Assembly (NCBI RefSeq): GCF_049634645.1
Contig: NC_134728.1
Coordinates: forward strand, 21,552,001-21,616,000
DNA: 64,000 nucleotides
Reading direction: 5' to 3'
DNA from: Pelodiscus sinensis
Taxonomy: Eukaryota > Chordata > Testudines > Trionychidae
This document shows positions 36,800-47,120 of this stretch, in pieces. The first letter of the stretch is position 1. Every line of letters begins with the position of its first letter. Under the pieces are notes generated by a model. It did not search any database, was not told where the DNA came from, and worked only from the letters and a program-made list of their open reading frames with translations. Both the position numbers and the translations under genes were made by a program.

Positions 36800-37635
36800 C
36801 AGGCAGTCCCCGACTTATGCGGATCCGACTTACGTCGGATCCGCAGTTACGAACGGGGCTCCCCCGGAGGACATGGACTGTGGGACCTCGCGGTCCTGCC
36901 GCCCGTGTACTCCGGGGCTTTCTCCGCGTCTCCCTGGTCTGCAGACCAGGAAGACGCGGAACAAAGCCGCGGGGGGGCTCGGGCAGCGAGGCAGCCCAGG
37001 CGCGCCTGGGCTGCTCCGCTGCCGGCTTCCCCGAGGCTTTGCAAAGTTGCGGGGGGGCTCGGGCAGCGAGGCAGCCAAGGCGCGCCTGGGCTGCTCCGCT
37101 GCCGGCTTCCTCAAGGCTTTGCAAAGCCATGGGGGGGCTCGGGCAGCAAGGCAGCCCAGGCACGCCTGGGCTGCTCCACTGCCGGCTTCCCCGAGGCTTT
37201 GCAAAGCCGGGGTCAATTCTGTGGTGGTCCACAGCAGCGGCTGAATCAGGACGCCTGGGGCAGAGCAGATGGAGTGCTGCTGGGTTGGTCCAGTAGCGCC
37301 GAGGAGCGGCGCTACTGGAGCAACCCAGCAGCACCCCAGCTGCTCTGCCCCAGGCGTCCCCAAGTCAGCTTCTGCTGAAACTGACCAGCGCTGACTACAG
37401 GAAGCCCGATGCAGACTTGCTCTGCCCCGGGCTTCCTGGAATCAACTGCTGATCAGTTTCAGCAGCAGCTGACTTGGGGACGCCTGGGGTTCTTAAGTTG
37501 ATTCTGTATGTAAGTCAGAACTGGCGGTCAGTTTCAGCAGCGGCTGAATCTGGATGCCAGTTCCGACTTACATACAGATTCAACTTAAGAACAAACCTAC
37601 AGTCCCTATCTTGTACGTAACCCAGGGATTGCCTG
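36800..37635. mobile_element. Tc1/mariner-like nonautonomous element, 836 bp, TA target site
   Basis: The ends CAGGCAGTCCCCGACTTATG and CGTAACCCAGGGATTGCCTG are inverted repeats with some mismatches, flanked by TA at 36798-36799 and 37636-37637. Subterminal palindromes (GATCCGACTTACGTCGGATC at 36822; ACTTACATACAGATT near 37566) are followed by GC-rich filler. That filler includes the 80-bp triplication at 36967-37206 and a second palindromic block, CTCTGCCCC(A/G)GGC, on each side of 37300-37430. Long overlapping frames on both strands (up to 206 codons) come from this repetitive GC-rich filler and show no transposase motif. Confidence 0.8.
36967..37206. repeat. Three tandem 80-bp GC-rich units
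   Basis: Units start at 36967, 37047 and 37127, each exactly 80 bases long. Each contains GGGGGGGCTCGGGCAGC, a CCCAGGCGCGCCTGGG-type palindrome, CTGCCGGCTTCC and GAGGCTTTGCAAAG. They differ at a few positions each (for example CCGCG, TTGCG and CCATG at their starts). They lie inside the mariner-like element. Confidence 0.92.
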
Positions 37636-37636
37636 T

Positions 37637-37850
37637 ATTTACTAGTAGCACCTTAAAGAGTAACAAAACACATAGATCATGAGCTTTTGTGGGCACAGCT
37701 CACTTCTTCAGATGACAGAACTGGGCTGTGCCTACGAAAGCTCATGATACCATCTACATGTTTTGTTAGTATTTAAAAAGCTACCTGACTATTTGTTGTT
37801 TTTTAAGTTTATCCTGTACAGACTAACTCAGCTACCCCTCTGAAGCTTTT
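37637..37850 (+). mobile_element. Palindromic retroposed repeat
   Basis: AGTAGCACCTTAAAGAGTAAC mirrors GTTAGTATTTAAAAAGCTAC. The two halves carry ATCATGAGCTTTTGTGGGCAC and CTACGAAAGCTCATGATACC, with a tail CAGACTAACTCAGCTACCCC. It is the same subtype as 1605-1839. It abuts the mariner-like element directly; no clear target duplication was found. Confidence 0.75.
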
Positions 37851-38671
37851 GTTTTCTGAATGTTACAGACTACGATTCTTTCAGCACTTCAATCTTTTTT
37901 AAATGCCATATCCAGGGAGACATGTTAGTTGAATACCTTCCCTCTGCTGTTGAAGAGGATGATTTTTTCCAACTGCATTTTGAAATTCTGCTGTAGCTCT
38001 TTAGGTCTGGTCCCTGGGGAGTTGCCCATTTATTCACAGCTTTGAAATGTTTCCATCTTTATTCCATCTAGTGCACTGTTCCCCATTATGTTATTTCCAC
38101 TGAGCTTTTGGGTCAGATTCTCAGATGGTGAAGTCAGTGGAGCAATGCCAACTTATGCCTTATCCTCATGTATCTGAAGACAAAGAAACAGATAATCTTT
38201 TACCCATTTTTTTGATTGCGTCTACATTATGCACTTTAAATAGCTTCTGCATTTCATCAGGTGGAAACAGTGCTATCTGTGGAAGATAAGAGGGTTTCTC
38301 TCTCATCGAGGCAAATCCTTAGCCTGTACAAAAAAGCATATGCCCATTGATTTCACTGGAGCCATACCCACCAATTTCAGAATCTGGCCCACCCGTTTCT
38401 GTGTAAATCCTCTTGATCTGCAGAACTGTAAGGCAGATCAGAATCAGTTACTATGGCTGAGATTTGAAAAACAGCCTGAGGAATCTGGAATCCAATTTCC
38501 AATTTAAAATGTATAGGATCTTTGTATCCAAATCCCTTAGGCTCCTGGAAAATCTCAGCCTGCAGGTTTAGGAGAAAATGCTGATCTCAGAGCAGAAGAT
38601 TTCAGTGGAGTGACCTTTCCACATACACATACATGTCAATTGGCAAGAGTATCATCACATTTGAGAAAGAA

Positions 38672-38697
38672 TGAGTAGTCCTGTAGCTCTTTAGAGA

Positions 38698-38731
<34 letters not shown>

Positions 38732-38790
38732 GTATATAGTATCATAAGCTTTTGTGGGCAAAATCTACTTCCTCAGATGAGCAGAATGAA
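38672..38790. repeat. Half copy of the palindromic repeat with a (CT)n(TA)n microsatellite
   Basis: GTCCTGTAGCTCTTTAGAGAC resembles the start of the antisense half of the palindromic family. It runs into a (CT)n(TA)n run at 38698-38737, then ATCATAAGCTTTTGTGGGC and CTACTTCCTCAGATG. The simple repeat has apparently replaced the TGTTTTGTTA region. Only one half of the palindrome is present. Confidence 0.6.
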
Positions 38791-39469
38791 GATTCATTGT
38801 TTGATTCTGGGTCTACAGTCTGTATTTGTTCATTCTGCTCTAGTCCATTATGAGTTTCTTTATTTATATAGCAAAGCCACTAAATATTGAGATCCATGGG
38901 GGCTGAGTATGAAAGAGGACGGGTATGTCATTGTCAAGATCCACACTCCAGGTTCGACAGCAGAATTTTGTGATAGACCTCATCAACGTGGCTAGAGCAT
39001 TGGAGCATTTCAGTATAGCAACCTTAGATTTGTATAGTCATTAGATAATATGTAAATTATTTAGTGAAAGTTGTGTGCTGATAACTTTTAACATTTAAAA
39101 ACTGCTGTACCAGGAAAGCATCAATGGAGTTATTGTAACATCCTGATGAATTTGTGCTTTTCTTTATAATATTAATATTGTGCATTTTTCTTTTCTATTT
39201 TCTGTTACGTAATTTGTTTCAATGCCTCTGAAGTTTACAGGAGCCTAGACAGTCTGAATAGCTATTCAGACACCTATCTAGCTTTCTTTAATGTCTCTTA
39301 CATTCTGTATTTCTTCTGCCAGACAGGCTGCTGCTCCATTTCTTTTAAGCCTTTGGTTTGAAATTTCAGCACTTTGTGAACCTCTTCATTTGTCTTCCAC
39401 CTCAGTCTCATGCTGCTGAGCACTTAATTAGCTGGAGATAGGTTAAATGAGTATAACAGATATGAAGAG

Positions 39470-39698
39470 TGATAGAAATGTAGCCATGTTAGTCTGGGGT
39501 AGCTGAAGCAAAATGCAGGACAATGTAGCACTTTAAAGACTAACAAGATGGTTTATTAGATGATGAGCTTTCGTGGGCCAGACCCACTTCCTCAGATCAG
39601 ATAGTGATCTGAGGAAGTGGGTCTGGCCCACGAAAGCTCATCATCTAATAAACCATCTTGTTAGTCTTTAAAGTGCTACATTGTCCTGCATTTTGCTT
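39470..39698 (-). mobile_element. Palindromic retroposed repeat, near-perfect hairpin, 13-bp target duplication
   Basis: CAGATATGAAGAG at 39457-39469 is repeated at 39699-39711. Between them the arms from TGAAGCAAAATGCAGGACAA through GTAGCACTTTAAAGACTAAC and GAGCTTTCGTGGGCCAGAC to TTCCTCAGATC are mirrored almost base for base around a short centre (ATAGT at 39601-39605). The antisense copy's tail, GTGATAGAAATGTAGCC in + orientation, lies on the left. The length and near-identity of the arms suggest a recent insertion. Confidence 0.88.
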
Positions 39699-40085
39699 CA
39701 GATATGAAGAGGGCAGCTAAATTGAGTGATTAAGGATAGGATGAGGTAATGTGGCAATTGGCATTATTTGAGACATGTTTTGCTCTGTTTCACTGACCCT
39801 GACTGTATTGTCAACCATTATAGGTACTTTAAATGCACTTTCAATTATTAGCTTGGTCCGGTGTATTTCTTATAAAAGTGATTTGTAAATGTAAATAGGC
39901 TGTACTATCAGAGAGCTCTGAAATGCAGGGAAGGCTGTATGCAGAATTTAATAAAGCATTTCACTATGGATGGTCCATGTTAAATGCACCTAGATGAAGA
40001 CAAAAACTGAAGAGTGTGGTAAAATGTGGTCTCTGCAGTGTTTATATTATATCTACTTATTCTCACTCCCCTTTCTTTCCTTCAG

Positions 40086-40237
40086 CTTTCTTTGGGAAGT
40101 ACCTTAATGAATATAACGGTTCCTATGTGCCTCCAGGCTGGAAAGAATGGGTTGGATTACTTAAAAACTCTCGCTTTTACAACTACACACTCTGTAGAAA
40201 TGGCGTGAAGGAGAAGCATGGATTTGACTACTCTAGG
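40086..40237 (+). CDS. SULF2: SULF2 coding exon 3 (residues 139-189)
   Basis: It is entered at CTTTCCTTCAG/CTTTC, phase 1, completing Ala139. It is left at TCTAGG/GTAAGT, phase 0. It encodes AFFGKYLNEYNGSYVPPGW and FYNYTLCRNGVKEKHGFDYSR, part of the N-terminal catalytic domain, with predicted N-glycosylation at Asn149 (NGS) and Asn171 (NYT). KEWVGLLKNSRFYNYTLC follows SULF2, not SULF1 (REWLGLIKNSRFYNYTVC in human SULF1, as I recall). Phe185 is where I recall Ser in human SULF2 and Phe in SULF1; this may be the ancestral state. The upstream palindromic repeat ends about 375 bp before the exon. Confidence 0.97.
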
Positions 40238-40753
40238 GTAAGTTCTGTTGGTTTAGTTTGATTTTTCCCCCCTTTGGACATGAATGTAAGCTGAATACAA
40301 ACACGTTAGAGATTCAGCCTGTACAACTTCCTAATGTTATTGTGAGGATACTCTACCTTGCTACAGCTCACTAAAATCTCACTAGTACTGGCCCCTCCAC
40401 TACCCTTTCTCTTCTCATGCTGCATAATGCCCACTAAGAAGGCGAATGTTTATTTGAGCAAGATGCATGCATTTGTCAAAGCAGCCAGCTTGTGTGATTT
40501 CCTAAAGTGGGTTGTAGAATCTGATTTATGGCTGTAAATAATTTATTGGTAAACTGCTTTAGTTGGAAAAACTGGAACCTGAGGAAAATAGTCCAAGAGT
40601 AAAAGGGGTGTTGTCTGAAGGAGGGTGAAAAAGCAAATAGCTTCAAAGTACCATCATGTAGTTCAGGATTTATAAATAAAATATTATAATTATAGATAGC
40701 TATAACTATACTTAATTCTCACTGTAACATCATAATCATTCGTAAGACAAATT

Positions 40754-41235
40754 TCATAGAATCATAGGACTGGAAGGGACCTCGAGAGGTCATCGAGTCC
40801 AGCCCCCCTCCCTCAAGGCAGGACCAAGCTCCGTTTACACCATCCCTGACATGTCTATCTAACCTGTTCTTAAATATCTCCAGAGAGGGAGATTCCACCA
40901 CCTCCCTTGGCAATTTATTCCAATATTTGACCACCCTGACAGTTAGGAATTTTTTCCTAATGTCCAATCTAAACCTCCCCTGCTACACTTTAAGCCCATT
41001 ACTCCTTGTCCTGTCCTCAGAAACCAAGAGGAACAAATTTTTTCCTTCCTCCTCGTGACACCCTTTTAGATATTTGAAAACCGCTATCATGTCCCCCCTT
41101 AATCTTCTTTTTTCCAAACTAAACAAGCCCAGTTCATGAAGCCTGGCTTCATAGGTCATGTTCTCTAGACCTTTAATCATTCTTGTCGCTCTTCTCTGTA
41201 CCCTTTCCAATTTCTCCACATCTTTCTTGAAGAAA
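40754..41235 (-). mobile_element. CR1 LINE 3' end, antisense, 5'-truncated
   Basis: It starts on the + strand with CATAGAATCATAGGACTGG, the reversed CR1 tail. On the minus strand it encodes FKKDVEKLERVQRRATRMIKG, RLRGDMIAVFKYLKGC, LVSEDRTRSNGLKV and DIRKKFLTVRVVKYWNKLPRE, the end of the CR1 reverse transcriptase ORF. The sequence is split between two frames at about 40970-40985, so a frameshift is present. It is closely similar to the 33721 copy but truncated earlier. Confidence 0.93.
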
Positions 41236-42139
41236 TTTAATCTAATTTGCATTAGAGGGATTCAGTTCTAATTCCCTTCCCCTTTTAAAATACACATACT
41301 TGCCTATATGCTTTTATTTTCTGGATGGTCTGTACACAGAACATTTTTCTTAAAGAAACTGAAAGGTAGATGTTTGTTTGTTTGTTTTAGTTTAATGGGT
41401 TTTGTGTCGGGAGTTGAACCTTAATAGGTTTCTTGGGTTTCTATGTTATAAGGTGATAAAGGGAAAGGACAACTGCTTAACAAAATTATGTTCTCTTTCT
41501 CCTTTAATCTGTAAAAGACTGGCATGCTTATCTTAACAGCCAAATTATTGGAAATGTGGTGTTAGAACATTTTTCAGTGGAATAACATGACAACAGTAAT
41601 TTTACTGGTCATTGTTCCCTGTTGCACCAAAGGGAGCTAAGGAGGGAATTCACACTCTTCAAAACCCTCACTTCTGTTTGGTAGCGAAGTTACTTTTAAA
41701 ATACTCATATTTTCATTTTTTACAGCTCTTTATATGTAAGCTGTATGCATATCTAACAGAATTCCTTTTTCACAAATTCCTGGGTAAAAATAAATGTTCC
41801 ATAGTTGCATATAGATTACAACTGTAATTCATCACCAGTAGTGTAAAAAGCAACATGTATTAATGGTAACATTTGAAATTCAGTGATGGATCTATCAATA
41901 GTTGAAACATGCTATGGTATGTTTCCTTCCTGCCTTTTATGTTTTTTTTTTAATAACTAAATTGTCCACTAAGGGATAAGTTGAAGTAAAGTGACTTCAG
42001 AGAGATTGTTTTAATGGCCCTTCCACATCATTAAACTAATACAATTTTTGTTACCAACGTCTCTGCCCCACTGGCACACAAGTAAGTAAAACCCATTGAT
42101 GCTTATATGAGCTATTGACCTCTTAGTTGTACGAACAAA

Positions 42140-42523
42140 GGGTGCGTCTAGATGTCTACACTGGCCTCTTGAATTTGTGCAAGAGCACTGACGTTCTAAT
42201 GTAAGAATTAAGTGCTTCTTGCGCAAATACTTTGACGATCCCGCTCAGGAATAAGCCCTCTTGCACAAGAATACTTGCGCAAGAGGGCCAGTGTAGACAG
42301 GCACCTTAATTTTTTGTGCAAGAAAGCCCAATGGCTAAAATGGCCATCGGAGCTTTCTTGCGCAAAAGCGTGTCTATACTGGGCACGGATGCTTTTGTGC
42401 AAAAGCACTTTTTGTGCAAAAGCATCCGTGCCAATCTAGACACTCTTTTGCGGAAATACTTTTAACAGAAAAACTTTTCCATTAAAAGTATTTCCGCAAA
42501 ATCATGCCAGTCTAGACGCAGCC
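42140..42523. mobile_element. Foldback MITE, 384 bp, AAA target duplication
   Basis: The termini GGGTGCGTCTAGATG and CAGTCTAGACGCAGCC are flanked by AAA at 42137-42139 and 42524-42526. Internal hairpins are made of CTTGCGCAAGAGGGC, TTGTGCAAAAGCA and the centre ATGGCTAAAATGGCCAT. It is the same family as 10959-11390 and shares TTGCGCAA words with 59472-59841. Confidence 0.85.
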
Positions 42524-43977
42524 AAAATGTTTGTGATCAGAATTTAATACAAAGTTCATGTTAAAGGGTAACTGTGAGGTTAAGAATTATATTTTTAAAA
42601 CCTAGATATCCTTATTAAAATACTATAAAGAAAATTAAAGAAAAAATCCCATTTTAATATTTGCTTACATTTTAACAACTCTTAATTTTAGACAAGGCCA
42701 CATTTTTCAGAAGTAAGTAATAGCCATGCTCCCTCTGAAAATCAGGCCTCCTGAAAAAAGTTTGGCTCCTTAAACATTGAGGCAAACAAAATCATTAGTC
42801 ATTTTTTTAAATCTAAATATTAGCCAGAAAATATAACTAGTCAGTTACACTTTTTTTCTGTCAGTTTCTTATCGGTTTACCTTTGTATGCATTGGCACTA
42901 TTTTCTGTGTTTAACTTTTTCTAAAAACAGTACATATAATTTTTAAAATCTCTCTTAACTGGAAGCTTAAACAAAAATTAATTCATGGCAGAATACCTAT
43001 TTGGTCTGAGGCTTTACAAATGCTTATTTTTACAAAATTTTAATTTGAGGGCAATTTTGAGCTGTCAAGTTCCCTTGCCCTTTGAAATGGAATGGAAATC
43101 CATATTCTCTTACAGGCAAGACCCAAGAATACAATGCAGACAGAAAGATCTTTTGTCTTTCAGCAGGCTTAAAAAATCCATGTATGTTTTAGTTAAGTGT
43201 TCTCTCAGAATGTTGACCCTTCGTTCCTTATTAGCTATTGAGAAGAGTTTTTCAGATGTAGAGTCAGGTCATCATCTGGCAGGCCTCCATTGTTTTTGGT
43301 GGCATTATACTTATCGGCACAAGATTTCCTAATTGAAATGAGTTGGTGTGTCTGCTTTGTCCACTGTAGACAGTTACTCATATCACAAATATACCACATA
43401 ATTCAGAACAGATGGCAGACTTGGATAGGTAAACCTAAGACTGGAATAGGAGGAGTGCTTCAAGTCAAGACTGATACACAAACATGTAAATTGGAGACTG
43501 CTCAGGCTGGTGCTGGGAAAGGCAAAAGCAACTGTGCTAAGTTTGAACACGGAAATCAAGTGTGAGGGGCCCCATTTGAGTAATGAAAACTGACTTTCTC
43601 TTGCACCTGTGTGTCGGGGTGAAGAAGCTTGAGAGAAAGCACTGACTGGACTGGACTTGATTTGTTATATTAATAGAGTACTTAAATCTCCAGGACTGTT
43701 ATTCTGGTGTTTTTGCATTACCTTTACCCCTAGAAAAGGGAGGTGCACAGGGAAGAAAAGGCTGATGAAAGAAAGCTGTGCTTGAAGGGAGAACCAAGGA
43801 GGCATTCCATCCTCTGTAATGTGAACCATACTCAGTACTTGGTAACTCGACAAAAGCAAGATACTGCATGTGGTTTTACTTTGGGTTTTGGAGGTGAAAA
43901 GCCAGTCTTTTTTGTGCTTGTGCTGTTCTACAATAAATAATACCATGCTGGTATCTGAAACTTATGTTGGTATGTAA

Positions 43978-44321
43978 GGGTAAGTCTAGACTACAGGCTT
44001 TTGTCGACAGATACTGTTGACAAAGCTTCTGTCGACAAAGAGCGTCTAGACTACATCCAGTTCTGTCGACAAAGCAAGCCACTTTGTCGACATGGCAGTG
44101 TAGACGCAAAGGACAGTGTAGACGCAATAACGCCTTCTGTCAACAGAACTCTATCAACAAAAGGTGTTATTCCTCGTAGAATGAGGTTTACAGCCGTCGA
44201 CAAAACTGCTGAGTTCTGTCGACATTATGTCGACAGAACTTAGCAGCAGTGTAGACCCAGGTATAGTTTTATCGACAAAAGTCCACTTTTGTCGACAAAA
44301 CCCTGTAGTCTAAACATACCC
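43978..44321. mobile_element. GTCGAC-rich MITE, 344 bp, TAA target duplication
   Basis: The termini GGGTAAGTCTAGACTACAGG and CCTGTAGTCTAAACATACCC are flanked by TAA at 43975-43977 and 44322-44324. The hexamer GTCGAC occurs eight times, with several one-base variants (GTTGAC, GTCAAC, ATCGAC). A short tandem duplication of GACAGTGTAGACGCAA-like sequence lies at 44095-44130. GTTCTGTCGACATTATGTCGACAGAAC (44215-44241) is a strong hairpin. The 80-83 codon frames on each strand are not convincing genes. Confidence 0.85.
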
Positions 44322-44663
44322 TAAGAGTTTTCTTGATATGCAGGGATTGTCATAAGACATTGTCTTCAAGCCTCATCGATCCAGTATCACGCCATATATT
44401 TGATACTTTACATGCAAGGATGATCAGTTTGTCTTTTCCAAGAGGACTCTGTTGAGTATTGGGATTTGTTTTTCAATGGATACATCAATTTACCTACCTT
44501 TACATTTTTGCACTGCACTCATCATTAACGGTATCTCAGTACCTCTCTTGTATCTGCCATGCTGAGTCAGATTATTAGTCCAACTAGTCCTGTGTCTAGG
44601 TGCTAGTATTGGTAATTGCCTGAAGTTTCAGAGAAAGGCATTCCTACTGTCCCCCTCCCATCC

Positions 44664-44681
44664 CACACACACACACACACA
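44664..44681. repeat. (CA)n microsatellite
   Basis: Nine CA units lie just left of the 44718 foldback element. Confidence 0.9.
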
Positions 44682-44717
44682 TACAGATCAGTTAAGACTT
44701 TTCAGAGCACTCATTCA

Positions 44718-45150
44718 GGTTGTGTCCAGACTCCATGCCTCCGTCGACGGAGGCATGTAGATTAGCCAGATCGGAAGAGGGAAATGAAGCCGCGATTAAA
44801 ATAATCGCGGCTTCATTTAAATTTAAATGGCTGCCCCGATCTGCCGATCAGCTGTTTGTCGGCAGATCGGGAGAGTCTGGACGCGATGCCCCGACAAAGA
44901 AGCCTTTCTTCATCGACACAGGTAAACCTGGTTTCACGAGGCTTACCTGTGTCGATGAAGAAAGGCTTCTTTGTCGGGGCATCGCGTCCAGACTCTCCCG
45001 ATCTGCCGACAAACAGCTGATCGGCAGATCGGGGCAGCCATTTAAATTTAAATGAAGCCGCGATTATTTTAATCGCGGCTTCATTTCCCTCTTCCGATCT
45101 GGCTAATCTACATGCCTCCGTCGACGGAGGCATGGAGTCTGGACACAGCC
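44718..45150. mobile_element. Foldback MITE, 433 bp, almost perfectly palindromic, TCA target duplication
   Basis: The termini GGTTGTGTCCAGACTCC and GGAGTCTGGACACAGCC are flanked by TCA at 44715-44717 and 45151-45153. The two arms of about 213 bp are reverse complements with only one difference noted (44720, T for C) and a centre of fewer than 20 unpaired bases near 44934-44948. Each arm contains its own smaller palindromes: CCTCCGTCGACGGAGG, GCCGCGATTA with TAATCGCGGC, ATTTAAATTTAAAT, and GATCTGCCGA with TCGGCAGATC. Each strand therefore yields an almost identical frame of 111-115 codons, which is an artefact of symmetry. The near-identity of the arms implies recent insertion or gene conversion between arms. 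Confidence 0.93.
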
Positions 45151-45588
45151 TCAGTGACAATGTTCTCTAAATCCTCTAGCATGTTTTGAAACACTCAACA
45201 CCAGAACAACACAGTTCTGAAATTATCCATTACCTTTCAAAATCCAGCCATGGTATTTGACTGACCATCTGAATTAGTGAGTTCCACAATTTGGTTGGAT
45301 ACATGTGTGAAGAAGCTTTCTTTTGTGTTCTAAATTAAGCTGAGCTTAATTTCTTGGGTGGGCCTGGTTTTGGCTTGTTTGTTTGTTTGTTTCGTATGAC
45401 AGAGGGAGGGAATGATCTGTACTTTCATTTTCTGTACATCATTTCAACAACCTAAACTTAGTCTCTCTCTACTGTTCCTTTCCAGGCTAAATAACCTGGT
45501 GTTCCCCAGTCCCTCATGATACCCAAGACTATTTAGGACTCTAAACAGCTGTTGAAATATTTTATTCAGCTCTTTCCTCTTCTTCCAG

Positions 45589-45758
45589 GATTATCTGACT
45601 GACCTGATCACCAATGACAGTATCAGCTTCTTCAGAATCTCAAAGAAGATGTATCCCCATAGGCCAGTATTGATGGTTCTCAGCCACGCTGCTCCTCATG
45701 GTCCTGAAGATTCAGCTCCTCAGTATTCACATCTCTTTCCCAACGCTTCACAACACAT
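45589..45758 (+). CDS. SULF2: SULF2 coding exon 4 (residues 190-245 and two bases of codon 246)
   Basis: It is entered at TTCTTCCAG/GATTAT, phase 0, and left at CACAT/GTAAGG, phase 2. It encodes DYLTDLITNDSISFF, KKMYPHRPVLMV and SHAAPHGPEDSAPQYS. The last of these is a conserved sulfatase segment with histidines predicted to line the active site. Potential N-glycosylation sites are Asn198 (NDS) and Asn241 (NAS). VLMVLSHAAPHG has Leu where I recall Ile in mammals, a conservative change. The exon is not contained in any long ATG-initiated frame, which is why a start-codon-based search misses it. Confidence 0.97.
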
Positions 45759-46424
45759 GTAAGGAAAAATCTCTGTATTTCCAGGCACAAGAGAAGTAGA
45801 GCTGGATACACCTGCTGGAAAACATTTTCAGGTCTTTAGACATACATTTATCTTTGTAAGAGCTAAAGCGTTTAGAATTTTTTATGAATCTGCAGAATAC
45901 TATAAGGACCTTCAGGGTAGAGACTATATCAGTGGGTCTGAACCACTGATACAGTGGCTCCCTGCAGCCAATGGAAACATGCACATTGCTCAGGCCATAA
46001 AAGGGCTATGTCTTGACAGTCTGTGACAGCGAGCGTTCAGTCTCAACCCAAGTTTGCAAAAATAGCTATACAGACTGTGCTTTCGAGTTGCAGCGGGGGC
46101 TGGAGCTCAGGTTCTGATACCTAGGGAAGGAGGTGGGCTTCAGAGCACTATCAGCAGCCGCAGGAGCCCACCTCAGTTGACCAAGTCTGAGAAGTTTGCC
46201 ACTGTGGCTGTGTAGATGTACCCCAAGGGGGCGTAAATTTGGCTTCGGTGAGACGACCTGGGAGGTAAGGTGCTATTCTGTGTTATTAAGGTGAATCAGA
46301 ACGTGTCCCTTAAATTGTAAGCTCTTCAGGGGATGGACTGTACCTTTCTGTGTACATGTGCAGTGCGTAGCATTTTGTGTGGGTTAACATAGTACAATTA
46401 ATATGTAATGTTTGCTATTATCCC

Positions 46425-46555
46425 CCTTTGACTTTGATACTGTCAGCATCTCAGTTTCCCCATGTGACTTGCCAAAAGTGACACAGGAAGCTTTCGGCAA
46501 AGCTGACAAATATTTGAGGTCTTTTGATTTCTAGCCCTGTGCTGTCACTAAAATA
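46425..46555 (-). mobile_element. Probable MIR-type SINE fragment, antisense
   Basis: CATCTCAGTTTCCCCATGTGACTTGCCAAAAGTGACACAGGAAG has the reversed order of the MIR core (sense: TGTGACCTTGGGCAAGT) but is diverged. Read with caution. Confidence 0.45.
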
Positions 46556-47120
46556 AAGCTTTCTCCATGTGTGGTCAGGTAGTGCAATGATTTCAGATTA
46601 AAACTAGTTGGGCAGACTTTTGCTTTCAAGGTCGCAGTAATTAATTTAAGCTTTGTGGAGGAAGCAAGGATCAACTCTACAAGGTGATCACCATACAACA
46701 GTTGAGGCCACTTACCTGGGGCCTTGGAACAGACTGTGAAAGATGAGGGAGGGTGTTTTAATTTCTGGTTATTAGAGAGCTAAGAACTGTATGTACCATT
46801 CTGCAGCACTGAGCCACTAAAAAGAATCTGTGTCTCGGATCTGAAGTGACATGGTATTTCATGTTTAATTTGTTTTCCATTCCATGCTAAATTCTTTTCC
46901 TTTTAAATGAAAATTACAGAAGGGCAAAATGAGTAGTGTCTGCTATTGCTCATACAGAGTTAACCTCAATCTTTTTAGGAATGCTTATGGAAGACACTTT
47001 CATCTCCAAGATGTAATAATTTTCTAAACAGTGTAATTTAATTATGATGGTGCAAAAGAGAGAGGGGTGGAGGGATCTGGAGAAGGAAGGGGATGAAATC
47101 TGTGAAACACATCTAAGTAT

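Larger units (their letters stand above)
20295..40085 (+). other. SULF2: SULF2 intron between coding exons 2 and 3 (19.8 kb)
   Basis: It is bounded by GTAAGAC at 20295 and CCTTCAG ending 40085. Repeat elements are listed separately from 21290 to 39698. Intervals in which I see no recognisable feature are 20300-21280, 21720-22740, 23870-26000 (except the duplicated segment at 24827-24878), 26900-28800, 30580-33090, 34800-36500 and 37860-38660. GC-rich filler of unclear origin lies at 26410-26900. Weak MITE traces (TCTACATTGAGGGTTAGG, GTGTAGACCCGACC) are seen at about 29830-30283, and GTAGACAGGAGAGCTTC near 36530. Confidence 0.9.
40238..45588 (+). other. SULF2: SULF2 intron between coding exons 3 and 4 (5.4 kb)
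   Basis: It is bounded by GTAAGT at 40238 and TCTTCCAG ending 45588. It contains a truncated CR1 (40754), two foldback MITEs and one GTCGAC-rich MITE (42140, 43978, 44718) and a CA microsatellite. The stretches 41240-42130, 42530-43970 and 45160-45580 show no recognisable feature beyond a short (GTTT)n run near 45380. Confidence 0.9.

Noticed and set aside
36714..37378. Overlapping frames up to 206 codons on both strands
   Set aside because: They lie in the GC-rich, tandemly repeated interior of a mariner-like element. Lack of stops follows from composition, and no transposase motif is present.
43978..44321. Regular short repeats considered as a CRISPR-like array
   Set aside because: Repeats are 6-base palindromes without uniform spacers, in a vertebrate MITE bounded by TAA duplications.
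44720..45160. Two opposing frames of 111 and 115 codons with almost the same protein
   Set aside because: They are the two strands of one palindromic element, so the identity is forced by symmetry. No conserved domain, no splice signals.
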